Assembly (NCBI GenBank): GCA_015057615.1
Contig: SVEA01000069.1
Location: 1-56,692, forward strand
DNA: 56,692 nucleotides
Direction: 5' to 3'
Source: Lachnospiraceae bacterium
GTDB taxonomy: Bacteria; Bacillota; Clostridia; Lachnospirales; Lachnospiraceae
The translations under genes were made by a program, and so were the position numbers. Of the stretch, positions 44,001-53,365 are shown one piece after another. The first letter of the stretch is position 1; every line of letters begins with the position of its first letter. The notes under the pieces are model-generated. The model did no database searches, was not told the DNA's origin, and worked only from the letters and a program-made list of their open reading frames with translations.

Positions 44001-46289
44001 GTGATCGTAGATACCAATGCATACATAATATCGTTAATTAAAGTAGTAATCGCTTGTCTAATACGGGATTTTCTGATCCCGCTTTTCGTGTGGAGAAGGC
44101 ATCTGAAAACCAGAAGCTATGGTTACAGGTTCTGGTTTTGCCTGCTTACCCAGGCAAGCCTGCAGATCAATCTGGTATTGCTCTTAGGGTTTCTTAATAT
44201 CTGCAACCGCTTTACGATTCTTGCAGGCAATATCCTAATATACAGCCTAATCATCTGGAACAATTCGGATAAAAAGCTTCTCCGCCGCATGAGGAAAAGC
44301 GCTGGCGACCTATGGAATGCCTACAAGGAGGAGCGGCTCATGCGATATATGGCACGCAGGATGCGGGAATGGTTGCGGGATCTCCGGAGAAAGGTGCGCA
44401 GTCTGCCTGTCTGGAGATACCTTCGAAAGAATTGGGTGGAAGCGGTTCTTCTTGCAGGATTGGTAATTTATAATATCTGGTTTCTGACACATAATGTAAT
44501 GTGGTATCACAGCTATCTGTTCTCCGATATCCCGGTACATCAGTCCTGGATCTATGAACTGGAGCATGGAACTTTATTTTCAGACGGTATCTATCCGTTT
44601 GGTATGCATGCCATGATCTATATTATTCGGATTGTCTTCCGGTTGAATCTGCGGGAAATCTTATTGTACGCCGGTGCCTATCAGACGGTAATTCTTATGA
44701 TTGGTCTATATCTGCTGGCAAAGGAGATTTTTCAGGCAAAATTCACGCCCGTGGCAGCGGTTCTCATATTCAGCTTCATGCTGAATCAAGGTCGGTATTC
44801 CGCTTCGCTTCCGCAGGAGATGGGTATGTATACGGTAATCGGACTGGCTTATTTTATGATCCGCTACCTGCATACGGACAAAGATAAGTTTGTTATGAAG
44901 AGTGATTCAAAGCTTCGCAGCTTCTTCCGTATCAATTCCTATATCAACCGGAGATATATCAATTCGGAAGCGATCCTTCTTATGCTTTGTGTTGCCTTGG
45001 TGATCGCCTATCATTTTTATACAGCAATCGCAGCTATATTTCTGGTGATTTCCATCGGACTTGCCTATATCCCAAAGATTTTTCAAAAGCAGTATTTTGT
45101 TCCGCTGCTGTTTTGCGGGATGATGGGAGCGGTGATTGCAGTTCTTCCCCTGGCAGCCTGCCGTGTGAAGGGAATCCCGTTTCAGGAATCGATGGAATGG
45201 GCGACCAGTGTCATAGCCGGTGAGGAATGGCGGGGCAGTGACATGGATTACCAAGCAAAGCTGGCAGAAGCACAGGGCAGAAAGGTGCAGGAAGATTCTG
45301 CTTTCACCGAGGAGAAAAAGGAGAAAGTATCCGTCGATTATTCTGCAATGACTCCCATGGAAATTCTTCGGTATTACTATGTAGCAATCTTCAATTTTGG
45401 TCTTTTGGCAATGTTTGGCGGCAGTGCGACGAAGCTGATGTTTCTTTGTATGCTGCTTGGTCTCCTCTGTGCCATTCTACTGCTGTTACAAAAGAAAACC
45501 AGAAATTATGGGCATGATTATATCGCTCTGATGATTAATATGATAATTCTATGTACCGTTGGTGCAGCACAGGTATTAGGGCTTGTAGAACTGGTTGCGG
45601 CTGCCAGAGCCTCGACCTTTGCGGAACCGTTTATCGGTCTGATCTACATGCTTCCGGTGGATTTTATCTTTCGGATTCTGGGACGATGGAAGAACCGTTA
45701 CTATCAATCCTTTCTTAATGTTCTCTCCTTATCCGTATGTGGCATTGCGGCGGTCCTAATTATTAAAATGGGCTGGTATCATGCTTTCTTTGATGTAAAC
45801 CAGGCTTACTATAATGAATCGGAATATCTGCTTCGGCACATCCGGCAGTCCTATAAGAAGAATACCTACACAATCGTGTCGCCGACGGATGAATACTATG
45901 ATGTGCTTGATTGTGGCTACCATACACAGCTTTCCAAGTTTATGGATATGGTAAATGGGAATCAGAAGGAGTTTACTTTCCCCACCGAATATGTATTCTT
46001 TTTTATCGAGAAACGTGTCTTGCAGGACTATACGTATGGACCGGTGGAGGTAGATTTAAAATATGCGGCGATGAATCTGGTTTATCTGGAAAATTCGCAA
46101 GATTACTATTTCCAGCGTGCAATTATTGAATCCCAGGCTTATTACTGGGCACAGAAAATGCAGCAGGTCTATCCGCTTAATTTTAAGGTGTTCTATGAAG
46201 ATGATATCTATGTAGCCTATATCCTAAAGCAGAATACCTATAGTCCGTATAACCTGCAGATGGATTATTTGCCTGCGGATGCAGGATGA
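44001..46289 (+). CDS. Large polytopic GT-C-like glycosyltransferase/polymerase membrane protein
   Basis: A 762-residue membrane protein with at least eleven hydrophobic segments and a basic cytoplasmic stretch at ~90-145 (RRMREWLRDLRRKVRS). A GT-C-like first large loop contains FSDIPVHQSWIYELEHG with acidic and His residues near the outer membrane face, followed by GMHAMIYII. A soluble C-terminal region of ~150 residues ends the protein (YDVLDCGYHTQLSKF). This is the pattern of GT-C enzymes and DUF6541-like proteins that use polyprenyl-phosphate sugars, with the DPM1-like enzyme at 38003 as a possible source. The start is GTG 44001 behind GATAGGAG. Polymerase or ligase function are alternatives. 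Confidence 0.65.
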   Translation: MIVDTNAYIISLIKVVIACLIRDFLIPLFVWRRHLKTRSYGYRFWFCLLTQASLQINLVLLLGFLNICNRFTILAGNILIYSLIIWNNSDKKLLRRMRKSAGDLWNAYKEERLMRYMARRMREWLRDLRRKVRSLPVWRYLRKNWVEAVLLAGLVIYNIWFLTHNVMWYHSYLFSDIPVHQSWIYELEHGTLFSDGIYPFGMHAMIYIIRIVFRLNLREILLYAGAYQTVILMIGLYLLAKEIFQAKFTPVAAVLIFSFMLNQGRYSASLPQEMGMYTVIGLAYFMIRYLHTDKDKFVMKSDSKLRSFFRINSYINRRYINSEAILLMLCVALVIAYHFYTAIAAIFLVISIGLAYIPKIFQKQYFVPLLFCGMMGAVIAVLPLAACRVKGIPFQESMEWATSVIAGEEWRGSDMDYQAKLAEAQGRKVQEDSAFTEEKKEKVSVDYSAMTPMEILRYYYVAIFNFGLLAMFGGSATKLMFLCMLLGLLCAILLLLQKKTRNYGHDYIALMINMIILCTVGAAQVLGLVELVAAARASTFAEPFIGLIYMLPVDFIFRILGRWKNRYYQSFLNVLSLSVCGIAAVLIIKMGWYHAFFDVNQAYYNESEYLLRHIRQSYKKNTYTIVSPTDEYYDVLDCGYHTQLSKFMDMVNGNQKEFTFPTEYVFFFIEKRVLQDYTYGPVEVDLKYAAMNLVYLENSQDYYFQRAIIESQAYYWAQKMQQVYPLNFKVFYEDDIYVAYILKQNTYSPYNLQMDYLPADAG

Positions 46290-46393
46290 GCCCATGAGCG
46301 GCTTCCTTCCTTTGATTCTATGCTGCGATTGGCGGCGCGGAATACAGGGAGGGAGTGATACAGAAAGGGAAGAGAGAAAGGAGAGGGGAACAA

Positions 46394-47374
46394 ATGAAAG
46401 AGAAGCAAAGCTTATGTGTCGCTTATGCGGCAGATGATAATTATGCAAAATACCTTGGCATTTCCATGCTGTCTTTGTTTCAGTCAAACAAAGAGTTCGC
46501 AGAAATTACGGTGTTTGTTCTGGACTGCGGTATAAAAGCTTCCAATCGGGAAAAGCTTGCGTTGATTGCAGAGGAGTACAGCCGTGAGATCTATTTTAGC
46601 TCAATGGAAGCGGTTGTCTACGGTCTTGATCTGCATATGGGCTCCAGAAAGATGCCGGTTGCTTGCTATGCAAGGCTATTCTTGGCTTCTATTATCCCTG
46701 TGTCCTACGATAGAATTCTTTACTTGGACTGCGATACAATTGTGCGGGGCAGCTTAACGGACTTCTGGAAGGTCGATCTGGAGGGCTGTACGGTTGCCGG
46801 TGTCCGTGATACGGTGGACAGCTTCTTTTTAAAGAAGATCGGTCTTAATCCGGGGGAAGCTTATGTGAATTCCGGAGTGCTTTTAATCAATCTTATCGAG
46901 TGGAGAAAGGAACAGATAGAAGAGCAGTTTATGGAGGTGATCCAGAGGTTTGACGGGAAGGTACCACACCATGATCAGGGCGTTATCAATGCGGTCTGCA
47001 GGAAACGAATCGTTTCCCCCGAATTCAATGTGATCTCCAATATGTATACTTTCTCAGCGAAGACGATCAAACGGATTTATTTCATGGACAGCTTTTATTC
47101 CCAGGAGGAGCTGGAGAAAGCAAAAAATGATCCGGTCATTCTTCATTTCACAACCGGATTGGTAGGAAGACCCTGGGAGGAGAAGTGCACACATCCGAGA
47201 AAGGAAGAATATAAAAATGTGGCACAGGCTTCTCCCTGGAAGGACGATCCACTCCTGTCGGACAGCAGAAAGCTCTCAGTTAAAGCGTTTTCTGGCTTTT
47301 ACCGGTATGCACCGCATTTCCTTTCCGAGGCGGTTTACCGGTATGCAAGCCTGCTGACACATCGCAGGGAGTAA
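46394..47374 (+). CDS. GT8-family glycosyltransferase
   Basis: A 326-residue GT-A retaining enzyme of the LgtC/GspA type. It starts MKEKQSLCVAYAADDNYAKY, has RLFLASIIP, the DxD metal site in LYLDCDTIVRGSL, YVNSGVLLINL and HHDQGVINAV, and a final HFTTG segment, all standard for GT8. The frame is open from 46355 but ATG 46394 follows GAGAGGGGAA and gives the conserved start. Family members transfer Glc or Gal to lipooligosaccharide or teichoic acid-like chains. It is the last gene of the exopolysaccharide locus; a family-2 repeat follows. Confidence 0.92.
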   Translation: MKEKQSLCVAYAADDNYAKYLGISMLSLFQSNKEFAEITVFVLDCGIKASNREKLALIAEEYSREIYFSSMEAVVYGLDLHMGSRKMPVACYARLFLASIIPVSYDRILYLDCDTIVRGSLTDFWKVDLEGCTVAGVRDTVDSFFLKKIGLNPGEAYVNSGVLLINLIEWRKEQIEEQFMEVIQRFDGKVPHHDQGVINAVCRKRIVSPEFNVISNMYTFSAKTIKRIYFMDSFYSQEELEKAKNDPVILHFTTGLVGRPWEEKCTHPRKEEYKNVAQASPWKDDPLLSDSRKLSVKAFSGFYRYAPHFLSEAVYRYASLLTHRRE

Positions 47375-47435
47375 GAAAAATGGCTGCTTCCGAAAGTATA
47401 AAAACGGTTTTTTTGACGAGTATAATGAAATAGGA

Positions 47436-47513
47436 ATGTCATAGGCCATCCTAAGATTTTGATAGGAATAGGAGCCAAATATCTATGCGATCCGATTCTT
47501 GACTTATGATAAC
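47436..47513. repeat. Family-2 interspersed repeat, copy (C)
   Basis: It runs GGAATGTCATAGGCCATCC to TTGACTTATGATAAC with diverged ends and the core CTAAGATTTTGATAGGAATA. Its right end supplies TTGACT (47499-47504) upstream of TATAAT (47519-47524), but with only 14 bases between; TAATAC at 47521 gives 16. It could contribute a promoter for the Nudix gene. Confidence 0.65.
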
Positions 47514-47557
47514 TCTGTTATAATACGAGAAAAAGAATGGGAGGTTGGAAGAAAACC

Positions 47558-48193
47558 ATGCAGAAACAGGATGAATTTTTGGCAAGGCGTCCGGGGATTA
47601 TTGGTGAGGATCAGTTCCGGCAGTATGCGGTGCTGATTCCCCTCTTAGATACACCGGAGGGTATCTTTTTGCTGTTCGAGAAGCGCTCCGACAAGCTAAG
47701 ACGCCAGCCCGGGGAGATCTGTTTTCCAGGAGGAAAGCTGGAACAGGGGGAAACCTTTTGTGAGTGTGCTGTACGGGAAACCGTGGAAGAGCTGCTGGTA
47801 AAGCCGCAGCAGATTCAGATCTTTGGTCCAGGGGATATTTATATCTCTCCTTTCAATCTGATCGTGCATTCGTATCTTGGTGTTATAAAGGAGTATCAGA
47901 ATACATTCAGTACGGACGAGGTTGCCGAAATCATAAGGATACCCCTGGATTTTTTTCGTAACCAGCAGCCAGCGCATTATGAGAGCAGATTAATCAATGA
48001 ACCACCGGAGGACTTCCCTTATGAATGGATTCCCGGAGGGGAGAATTACCCTTGGGCAAAGGGAACCTATGATATTTACTTTTACCGGTATGAGAATCAG
48101 ATTATATGGGGAATGACAGCGTATGTTGTAAGATCTGCGGTGAAATTGATGGATGAATACCATTTATTTCCTCCTCACGAACAGATGCAATAG
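47558..48193 (+). CDS. Nudix hydrolase, CoA pyrophosphatase (NudL)-like
   Basis: A 211-residue Nudix enzyme. The Nudix box is GGKLEQGETFCECAVRETVE followed by ELLV, matching GX5EX7REUXEE although the usual Gly after EE is Leu. Just before it, FEKRSDKLRRQPGEICFPGG matches the UPF0035 signature of coenzyme A pyrophosphatases (LLTxRSxxLRxHxGQVxFPGG). These enzymes hydrolyse CoA or acyl-CoA to phosphopantetheine and 3',5'-ADP. ATG 47558 is preferred because the upstream in-frame ATG at 47537 is part of the ribosome binding site GGGAGG. It is monocistronic between the exopolysaccharide and opp loci. Confidence 0.87.
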   Translation: MQKQDEFLARRPGIIGEDQFRQYAVLIPLLDTPEGIFLLFEKRSDKLRRQPGEICFPGGKLEQGETFCECAVRETVEELLVKPQQIQIFGPGDIYISPFNLIVHSYLGVIKEYQNTFSTDEVAEIIRIPLDFFRNQQPAHYESRLINEPPEDFPYEWIPGGENYPWAKGTYDIYFYRYENQIIWGMTAYVVRSAVKLMDEYHLFPPHEQMQ

Positions 48194-48530
48194 AGAACAG
48201 ATTGCAGGAATTAAAAGATAGTAATCAGCAGCAACAGTCATTTGGCTATGGTATATCCGGAAGCGATGGCGTTGCTGTTTTTATGTCCTGATATAGCAAA
48301 GTACCGGATTTGCAGCTGCCTGTCTTAATCGTTTTCGCCTTAAGAGGATGAAATGGAAGGACAAGGAATCGGCAAAAAGCGCGTAGAGGAATGCGTACCG
48401 CTCCGGTAATCTAAACTTTCATAAATCGACAAAATACTGCGCTTTTCATTCAGCACGGCGGTACCCGAAGCAGGAAGCGAAGGGGAAGAAAACAGGCAAA
48501 TAATAAAACATTTTTATTCTCTCGATTCTC
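48194..48530. other. Intergenic region before the opp promoter
   Basis: 337 bases without a credible gene. A weak stem (AGCAAC near 48229 with GTTGCT near 48273, then TTTTT) could terminate the Nudix transcript. The rest shows no repeat or motif I recognise. Confidence 0.35.
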
Positions 48531-48559
48531 TTGACAGGTTGGTAATATATAACTATACT
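48531..48559 (+). promoter_or_regulatory. Consensus sigma-A promoter for the opp operon
   Basis: TTGACA (48531-48536), a 17-base spacer and TATACT (48554-48559) give a near-perfect housekeeping promoter. It predicts a leader of about 385 bases before the substrate-binding protein gene. Confidence 0.8.
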
Positions 48560-48565
48560 ATATTT

Positions 48566-48950
48566 AAGTAAGGTAATTTCTATAAAAAAATAGGCGGTAA
48601 ATACGAATTATATATATAAATTGACAATAGATACCGTAAATTTTCGTGGTTATGCAGAAAATATTTTACAACTGCTGTACATATTGACATAATATTTCGA
48701 CCAGATATCGCTTTAGTAAAACAAGTTTTATTAAGATTACTGAAAGGAATCCGAACGACTAAAAATTTCCGGATTCGACAGCATTATCTTTCCGATTTGC
48801 TCAAGCCGGAGCAGGAGATTCCGGCAGGAAACGTAACCGCTCGTATTAAAACGTTTAAGATATCCTTTCGGTAACGTTTTGTGAGCCCGTCATACTGTGT
48901 TAGTTTTAACCAATATGGTTATTACGATAAAATAGTAGGAGGGAAATATT
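48566..48950 (+). ncRNA. Long structured 5' leader of the opp operon (candidate cis-regulatory RNA)
   Basis: At least three hairpins are visible: GAATCCG/CGGATTC (48747-48753 with 48770-48776), GCCGGA/TCCGGC (48805-48810 with 48820-48825) and AAACGTT/AACGTTT (48849-48855 with 48873-48879). No known riboswitch class is recognised. No intrinsic terminator with a T run is evident before the start codon, so control, if any, would be at translation or RNA stability. Confidence 0.45.
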
Positions 48951-50861
48951 ATGAAAAAAAGAACTATGAAAGTGTTGGCACTGTTTCTTTCTGTTCTCAT
49001 GATCTTTGGGATGTTAACAGCCTGCAAGACCAAAGAACCGAAAGAAACACCAACCACCGGTCAGGAGGCAAATAAGCCGGAAGAAGAGAAGCCAACGGAA
49101 CCTGCGGAAGAAGAAGCCCCGAGTGAGGATGAGAAAGAGCAGGCGGAGAATGAACTTCCAAGAGAAGAAACCCTGTATTTTGCCGGCCAGCAATGGGGCG
49201 CTGTAGTTGGCTGGAACGTACTCGGCGATGGCAATAACAATTCCATGGCTTTGGCAGCATCCGGAAGCGGTTCCCGTACCATTATGTTCGAGACCCTGTA
49301 CATGTATAACATGCTGGATGCTTCCTATACTCCTCTTCTTGCAGACGGTCCTTATATCTGGAATGATGATATGACCGAGATGACGGTAAAGATTAAGAGC
49401 GCCGCAAAATGGAGTGACGGCACACCAGTTACGGCAGATGATGTGGCGTATACCTTTGAGACAAATGCTAAAATTGAGAACAACCAAGGCCTGGCATTCG
49501 CTCCTTACATTGAATCCGTAACGGCAGTTGATCCTCAGACCGTATTGATCAAGGCAAAATTAGACGATTCCGGCAAGCCGGTTAACCCTCTGCAGGTGCA
49601 GCAGTTTATCGTGCAGGTTTATATTGGTCAGAAGGCTTGGATAGAGACGGTTGAGACTCGTAACAATAATGACGCTACAGCAATTAAGAATGATGTTGCT
49701 GAAGATGTTGTTTACTCCGGCCCTTACCACAAATATTTTGCGGATGATACCAAGGTTGTATATGTACGTGATGATAATTACTGGGGCAAGGATGCTTCCA
49801 TGTGGGGCAAACTGCCCGTTCCTAAGTACCTCGCACATGCCATTTATTCAGATAATGCTGCAGCCCAGGTGGCTTTTGAGGCAGGCGAGGTCGATGTTGA
49901 CCAGCAGTTCATTAATAATGTCCAGGATCTCTGGGAGAAAAAGGGACTTCCGATTTCTACCTACATGGCTGAGGCGCCTTACGGCATCTGCGTAAATATG
50001 CCGACTGCTTGGTATAATCTTGATAATCCGGCTCTTCAAAATGCAGCTATTCGAAAAGCAATTGCGATTGCAGTTGATTATGATAAGATCAATGCAAACG
50101 CTATGACCGGACAGTCACCTACCTTTGAACAGGTACCTCGTTCCTGCATGAATCCGACCGACGGCGAGCAGGCAACCTTTAATCATGATGCAGTGAAGGA
50201 TCTTCAGTGGGTTGGCAATGACATTGACGGCGCTAAGAAGCTGCTCGATGATGCAGGCATTAAGGACACCGATGGTGATGGCATCCGTGAATTAGACGGT
50301 AAGAAGCTTTCCTTTATCGCAGCTTGCCCAGATGGATGGAGTGATTGGCAGGCATCCATAGAAATCGTTGCAGCAGCCGGCAAGAATATCGGCATCGAGA
50401 TTACAACCCAGTATCCGGATGCGAATACCTTCCAGAGTACAGTAACCTCTGCAAAGCAGACAGATTATGATATCTTCATGATGTGGACAGAAAGTGCATC
50501 ACCGACACAGCCTTGGGGACGTGTTCGTAACCTGATGAGCAGTGAGTTTAACGGCAAGGATAACAACTGGTCAGGTAACTACGGGCATTACAGCAACGAC
50601 CGTATTCAGGAACTGCTGAAAAAGATTCCGGCAGAAACCGATGAAGCGAAGCTGAAAGATTACTATACCGAATGCGTTGAGATTTACTTAACTGATATTC
50701 CGTCCTTCTCACTTATGTACCGGCCGGACAAATTCCATGCGGTAAACGAATCCGTATGGACTGGTTTCCCGGAAGCAGGCGACGGATTAAATATCCCTCC
50801 GCTGGATTGTACCGATGGTTATGGTATTGCAGCTCTTTACAATTTGACATTGGTTCAGTAA
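48951..50861 (+). CDS. ABC transporter substrate-binding lipoprotein (SBP_bac_5 / OppA-DppA type)
   Basis: A 636-residue lipoprotein. The signal peptide (~1-24) ends in lipobox MLTAC, with the Cys lipidated. A linker of ~45 residues rich in Glu, Pro and Lys follows, typical for cluster C binding proteins. The mature domain carries the family features: [21 protein letters not shown], seen here as [17 protein letters not shown], and the C-terminal [12 protein letters not shown]. The early [13 protein letters not shown] segment resembles oligosaccharide-binding members (such as cellobiose-type) as much as peptide-binding ones, so substrate could be peptides or beta-linked oligosaccharides. GGAGGG precedes the ATG. 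A terminator after the gene likely makes this protein more abundant than the permease. Confidence 0.9.
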   Translation: MKKRTMKVLALFLSVLMIFGMLTACKTKEPKETPTTGQEANKPEEEKPTEPAEEEAPSEDEKEQAENELPREETLYFAGQQWGAVVGWNVLGDGNNNSMALAASGSGSRTIMFETLYMYNMLDASYTPLLADGPYIWNDDMTEMTVKIKSAAKWSDGTPVTADDVAYTFETNAKIENNQGLAFAPYIESVTAVDPQTVLIKAKLDDSGKPVNPLQVQQFIVQVYIGQKAWIETVETRNNNDATAIKNDVAEDVVYSGPYHKYFADDTKVVYVRDDNYWGKDASMWGKLPVPKYLAHAIYSDNAAAQVAFEAGEVDVDQQFINNVQDLWEKKGLPISTYMAEAPYGICVNMPTAWYNLDNPALQNAAIRKAIAIAVDYDKINANAMTGQSPTFEQVPRSCMNPTDGEQATFNHDAVKDLQWVGNDIDGAKKLLDDAGIKDTDGDGIRELDGKKLSFIAACPDGWSDWQASIEIVAAAGKNIGIEITTQYPDANTFQSTVTSAKQTDYDIFMMWTESASPTQPWGRVRNLMSSEFNGKDNNWSGNYGHYSNDRIQELLKKIPAETDEAKLKDYYTECVEIYLTDIPSFSLMYRPDKFHAVNESVWTGFPEAGDGLNIPPLDCTDGYGIAALYNLTLVQ

Positions 50862-50905
50862 CTGGAATAATTGAACTTGATTCGTAAGACCTGAACACTA
50901 ACGAT

Positions 50906-50944
50906 ACAGCCATGTTTCGGGAGCTTTGAAACATGGCTGTTTTT
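50906..50944 (+). terminator. Internal operon terminator (expression attenuation)
   Basis: A perfect 13-bp stem ACAGCCATGTTTC (50906-50918) / GAAACATGGCTGT (50928-50940), 9-base loop, then TTTT. It sits between the binding protein and permease genes, where partial termination is common in ABC importer operons. Confidence 0.85.
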
Positions 50945-50962
50945 AAACATCCTGGGAGGTAA

Positions 50963-51025
50963 GAGGGAAAGATTTTTCAAATCTTTCCCTCAGCAAGTTT
51001 GGGTCTGTGCTGCATCCACAAACTT
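50963..51025 (+). repeat. Family-3 two-hairpin leader element, copy 2
   Basis: A perfect 13-bp stem GAGGGAAAGATTT (50963-50975) / AAATCTTTCCCTC (50979-50991) with a 3-base loop, then after CAGC-like spacing a second hairpin AAGTTTG (50995-51001) / CAAACTT (51019-51025). It has the same order and spacing as copy 1 at 8109-8164, which reads in the direction of its downstream gene too. It ends 58 bases before the permease start. Confidence 0.6.
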
Positions 51026-51083
51026 ATATATGCGCATTGTCTCGTAAACGAGCCAACAAGGCAGCGCAGAAATGAGGTAATCT

Positions 51084-52088
51084 ATGAAAGGCTATCGTAA
51101 ATATTTCGGAAAAAAGATTTTATGGTTCATAATAACATTTTTTGTCGCATTTCTTCTTAATTTCACGCTTCCCCGGTTAATGCCGTCCGATCCTATCACA
51201 TCAATCATGGCAAGAACGGCGCGGGGGATTACCGATTCTGCAAGAACACAGGAAATGTATAATAACTATGTTAAGGCGTTTGGACTTGACAAGCCAATCC
51301 TGATTCAATTCTTTACCTATGTTAAAAATGCTTTCAGAGGAGATTTTGGTCTTTCGTTTGTCCAATATCCCCGCAGTGTAAGCAGTATTATATCGAGTGC
51401 GATCCTATGGACCGTAGCGCTGCAGCTGCCTGCTATCATCGTTGGCTGGCTGCTGGGGAATCTTCTTGGTGCGCTGGCTGCATATATCCGAAAGGGTTTT
51501 GATAAGATCCTTATGCCAATCAGCTTATTTGCGGGCTGTATCCCAGCTTTTGGTATGGCGGTAATTCTGCTGGTTGTTTTTGCAATTAAATTAAAAGTCG
51601 CACCGATTTCGGGAGGCTATGGTTATGAACTGATACCAAACTTTAGCTGGAAGTTTATTAAATCCGTCATAGCGCATTATCAGCTCCCCTTCTGGTCGAT
51701 TGTCCTGATCTCCATCGGCGGCCAGGCAGTTGGGATGCGCTCCATGTCGATCTACGAGTTGAATGCGGATTATGTGAAATACAGCCGCTTCCTTGGAATC
51801 AAGGACAGAAAAATAGTCGGATATGTATTCCGCAATGCCATGCTGCCGCAGGTAACCGGCCTTGCACTTTCCATCGGCACCATGGTCGGAGGGGCGATTG
51901 TTGCGGAAGTTGTGTTCAGCTATCCGGGGCTTGGAACCACGATCCTGCGTGCGGTCAAGGCTTCGGATTATCCGCTTTTATCCGCTGCGACATTGATTAT
52001 TACGATTATGGTACTGGTAGCATCCTTTGTAATTGACATCATCTACGGCTTTATTGATCCGCGTGTCAAAGCGGCGCAATTTGATTAA
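51084..52088 (+). CDS. ABC transporter permease, OppB/DppB type
   Basis: A 334-residue inner-membrane permease with six membrane segments. It has the OppB-type start ([29 protein letters not shown]), seen as [13 protein letters not shown] after TM1, a periplasmic loop including [13 protein letters not shown], and the EAA motif region for ATPase contact ([20 protein letters not shown]). It closes with [21 protein letters not shown], a hallmark of BPD_transp_1 OppB proteins. The start follows GAGG. It pairs with the OppC-like gene 16 bases downstream to form the translocation pore. Confidence 0.93.
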   Translation: MKGYRKYFGKKILWFIITFFVAFLLNFTLPRLMPSDPITSIMARTARGITDSARTQEMYNNYVKAFGLDKPILIQFFTYVKNAFRGDFGLSFVQYPRSVSSIISSAILWTVALQLPAIIVGWLLGNLLGALAAYIRKGFDKILMPISLFAGCIPAFGMAVILLVVFAIKLKVAPISGGYGYELIPNFSWKFIKSVIAHYQLPFWSIVLISIGGQAVGMRSMSIYELNADYVKYSRFLGIKDRKIVGYVFRNAMLPQVTGLALSIGTMVGGAIVAEVVFSYPGLGTTILRAVKASDYPLLSAATLIITIMVLVASFVIDIIYGFIDPRVKAAQFD

Positions 52089-52104
52089 AGGGAGGTAGGA
52101 GAGC

Positions 52105-53355
52105 ATGAAAAATACAATACGTCAGGTATTTCACTCCTCTAAATTTGTTGTAGGATTTGCGATATTTGCGGCCGTTTTACTCTTGATTATTATTTATCCG
52201 CTATTATATCCCGGAGATCCACTGGAAATGATCGGACTGGGGTCTTTCTTTAAGCCTGGCACCTATGTATCCGTTTATGATGCCATAGACACGGAAAGCG
52301 GTACCATGAAGCTGCCGGATGCGAATGCAAAAAGGATTGCCAATAAATTAAGCGAGGAAGACCGCGAAGCGATGAAGGTCTGGCTGGTTGCAGCCGGCGT
52401 TTCTGAGGAGGAGATCGATACCGGCGATACGGATCGCCTGCTGGCACTTTGGAAAGAAAAATATGATCCTTCCATAAAGCCCAAAGGAATGGTCATGGCA
52501 GAACGTAATTATTACAAACGTCTCAATAAGAATCTGGAGGGTGCATTAAATGCCAGTGAGATCACGGTCTCCGAAAAGGATCCGGAAAGCGGTGAAATGA
52601 CGGAAGGCAAGACGATTTCCGATACGGATTATGTGAATACCAAGGATGTGGCAAATAAAGTAACGCTGCCTCTGGGTACAGATAATTTTGGACGCGATGT
52701 CTTAAAGGAGCTTGTTTCCGCGACAAAGACATCCCTTTTCATTGGCCTTATTGCCGGTGTTATTGCTACCTTTATCGGTCTTTCCCTGGGACTTTTGGCA
52801 GGATATATCGGAGGATGGGCGGATGATTTTATTATGTTTGTCACCAATCTGTTTACCGTAATTCCTGGATTTGTCTTATTGATTCTCATTTCTTACGCGA
52901 TCGGGCAGGAACAAAGAGGTCCGGCGGTTGTCGCACTTGTGATTGGCGCTACCTCCTGGCCCTGGACGACGAGGTCGGTTCGTTCTCAGGTTATTTCCCT
53001 GCGTAACCGTGATCATGTGAACCTGAGTAAGCTTTCCGGACACAGTCTGATTCGGATTATTCTTACGGATATCCTTCCCTATATTGCTTCCTATGTCGTT
53101 ATGGCGCTGATTTTACAGATTTCATCCGCCATTCTGGCAGAGGCACAGCTTTCGATGATCGGCCTTGGACCCAGCACCACAAAGGATGCGACTCTGGGTC
53201 TTATGATGAGCTGGGCGATGCTTTACTCGGCACATCTTAATGGTTCCTGGTGGGCATATTTCCCGGTACTCTTGATCATCGCGCTGATATCATTCTCGTT
53301 GAATTTGATGAATACCGGTCTTGACCAGGTGTTCAATCCCACTTTGAGAGATTAG
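52105..53355 (+). CDS. ABC transporter permease, OppC/DppC type, with extra extracytoplasmic domain
   Basis: A 416-residue permease, about 110-130 residues longer than usual OppC proteins. After TM1 (~13-33) there is a hydrophilic insertion (~45-190) before the standard loop [20 protein letters not shown]. The insertion contains helical, acidic stretches ([19 protein letters not shown]) and probably sits outside the membrane. The remaining five TM segments and EAA loop ([16 protein letters not shown]) look normal. AAAGGGAGG precedes the ATG, and the ATPase gene begins ten bases after the stop. The insertion may contact the binding protein or substrate; similar long OppC proteins occur in clostridial and thermotogal oligosaccharide importers as I recall. 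Confidence 0.9.
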   Translation: MKNTIRQVFHSSKFVVGFAIFAAVLLLIIIYPLLYPGDPLEMIGLGSFFKPGTYVSVYDAIDTESGTMKLPDANAKRIANKLSEEDREAMKVWLVAAGVSEEEIDTGDTDRLLALWKEKYDPSIKPKGMVMAERNYYKRLNKNLEGALNASEITVSEKDPESGEMTEGKTISDTDYVNTKDVANKVTLPLGTDNFGRDVLKELVSATKTSLFIGLIAGVIATFIGLSLGLLAGYIGGWADDFIMFVTNLFTVIPGFVLLILISYAIGQEQRGPAVVALVIGATSWPWTTRSVRSQVISLRNRDHVNLSKLSGHSLIRIILTDILPYIASYVVMALILQISSAILAEAQLSMIGLGPSTTKDATLGLMMSWAMLYSAHLNGSWWAYFPVLLIIALISFSLNLMNTGLDQVFNPTLRD

Positions 53356-53365
53356 GAGGACAGAT

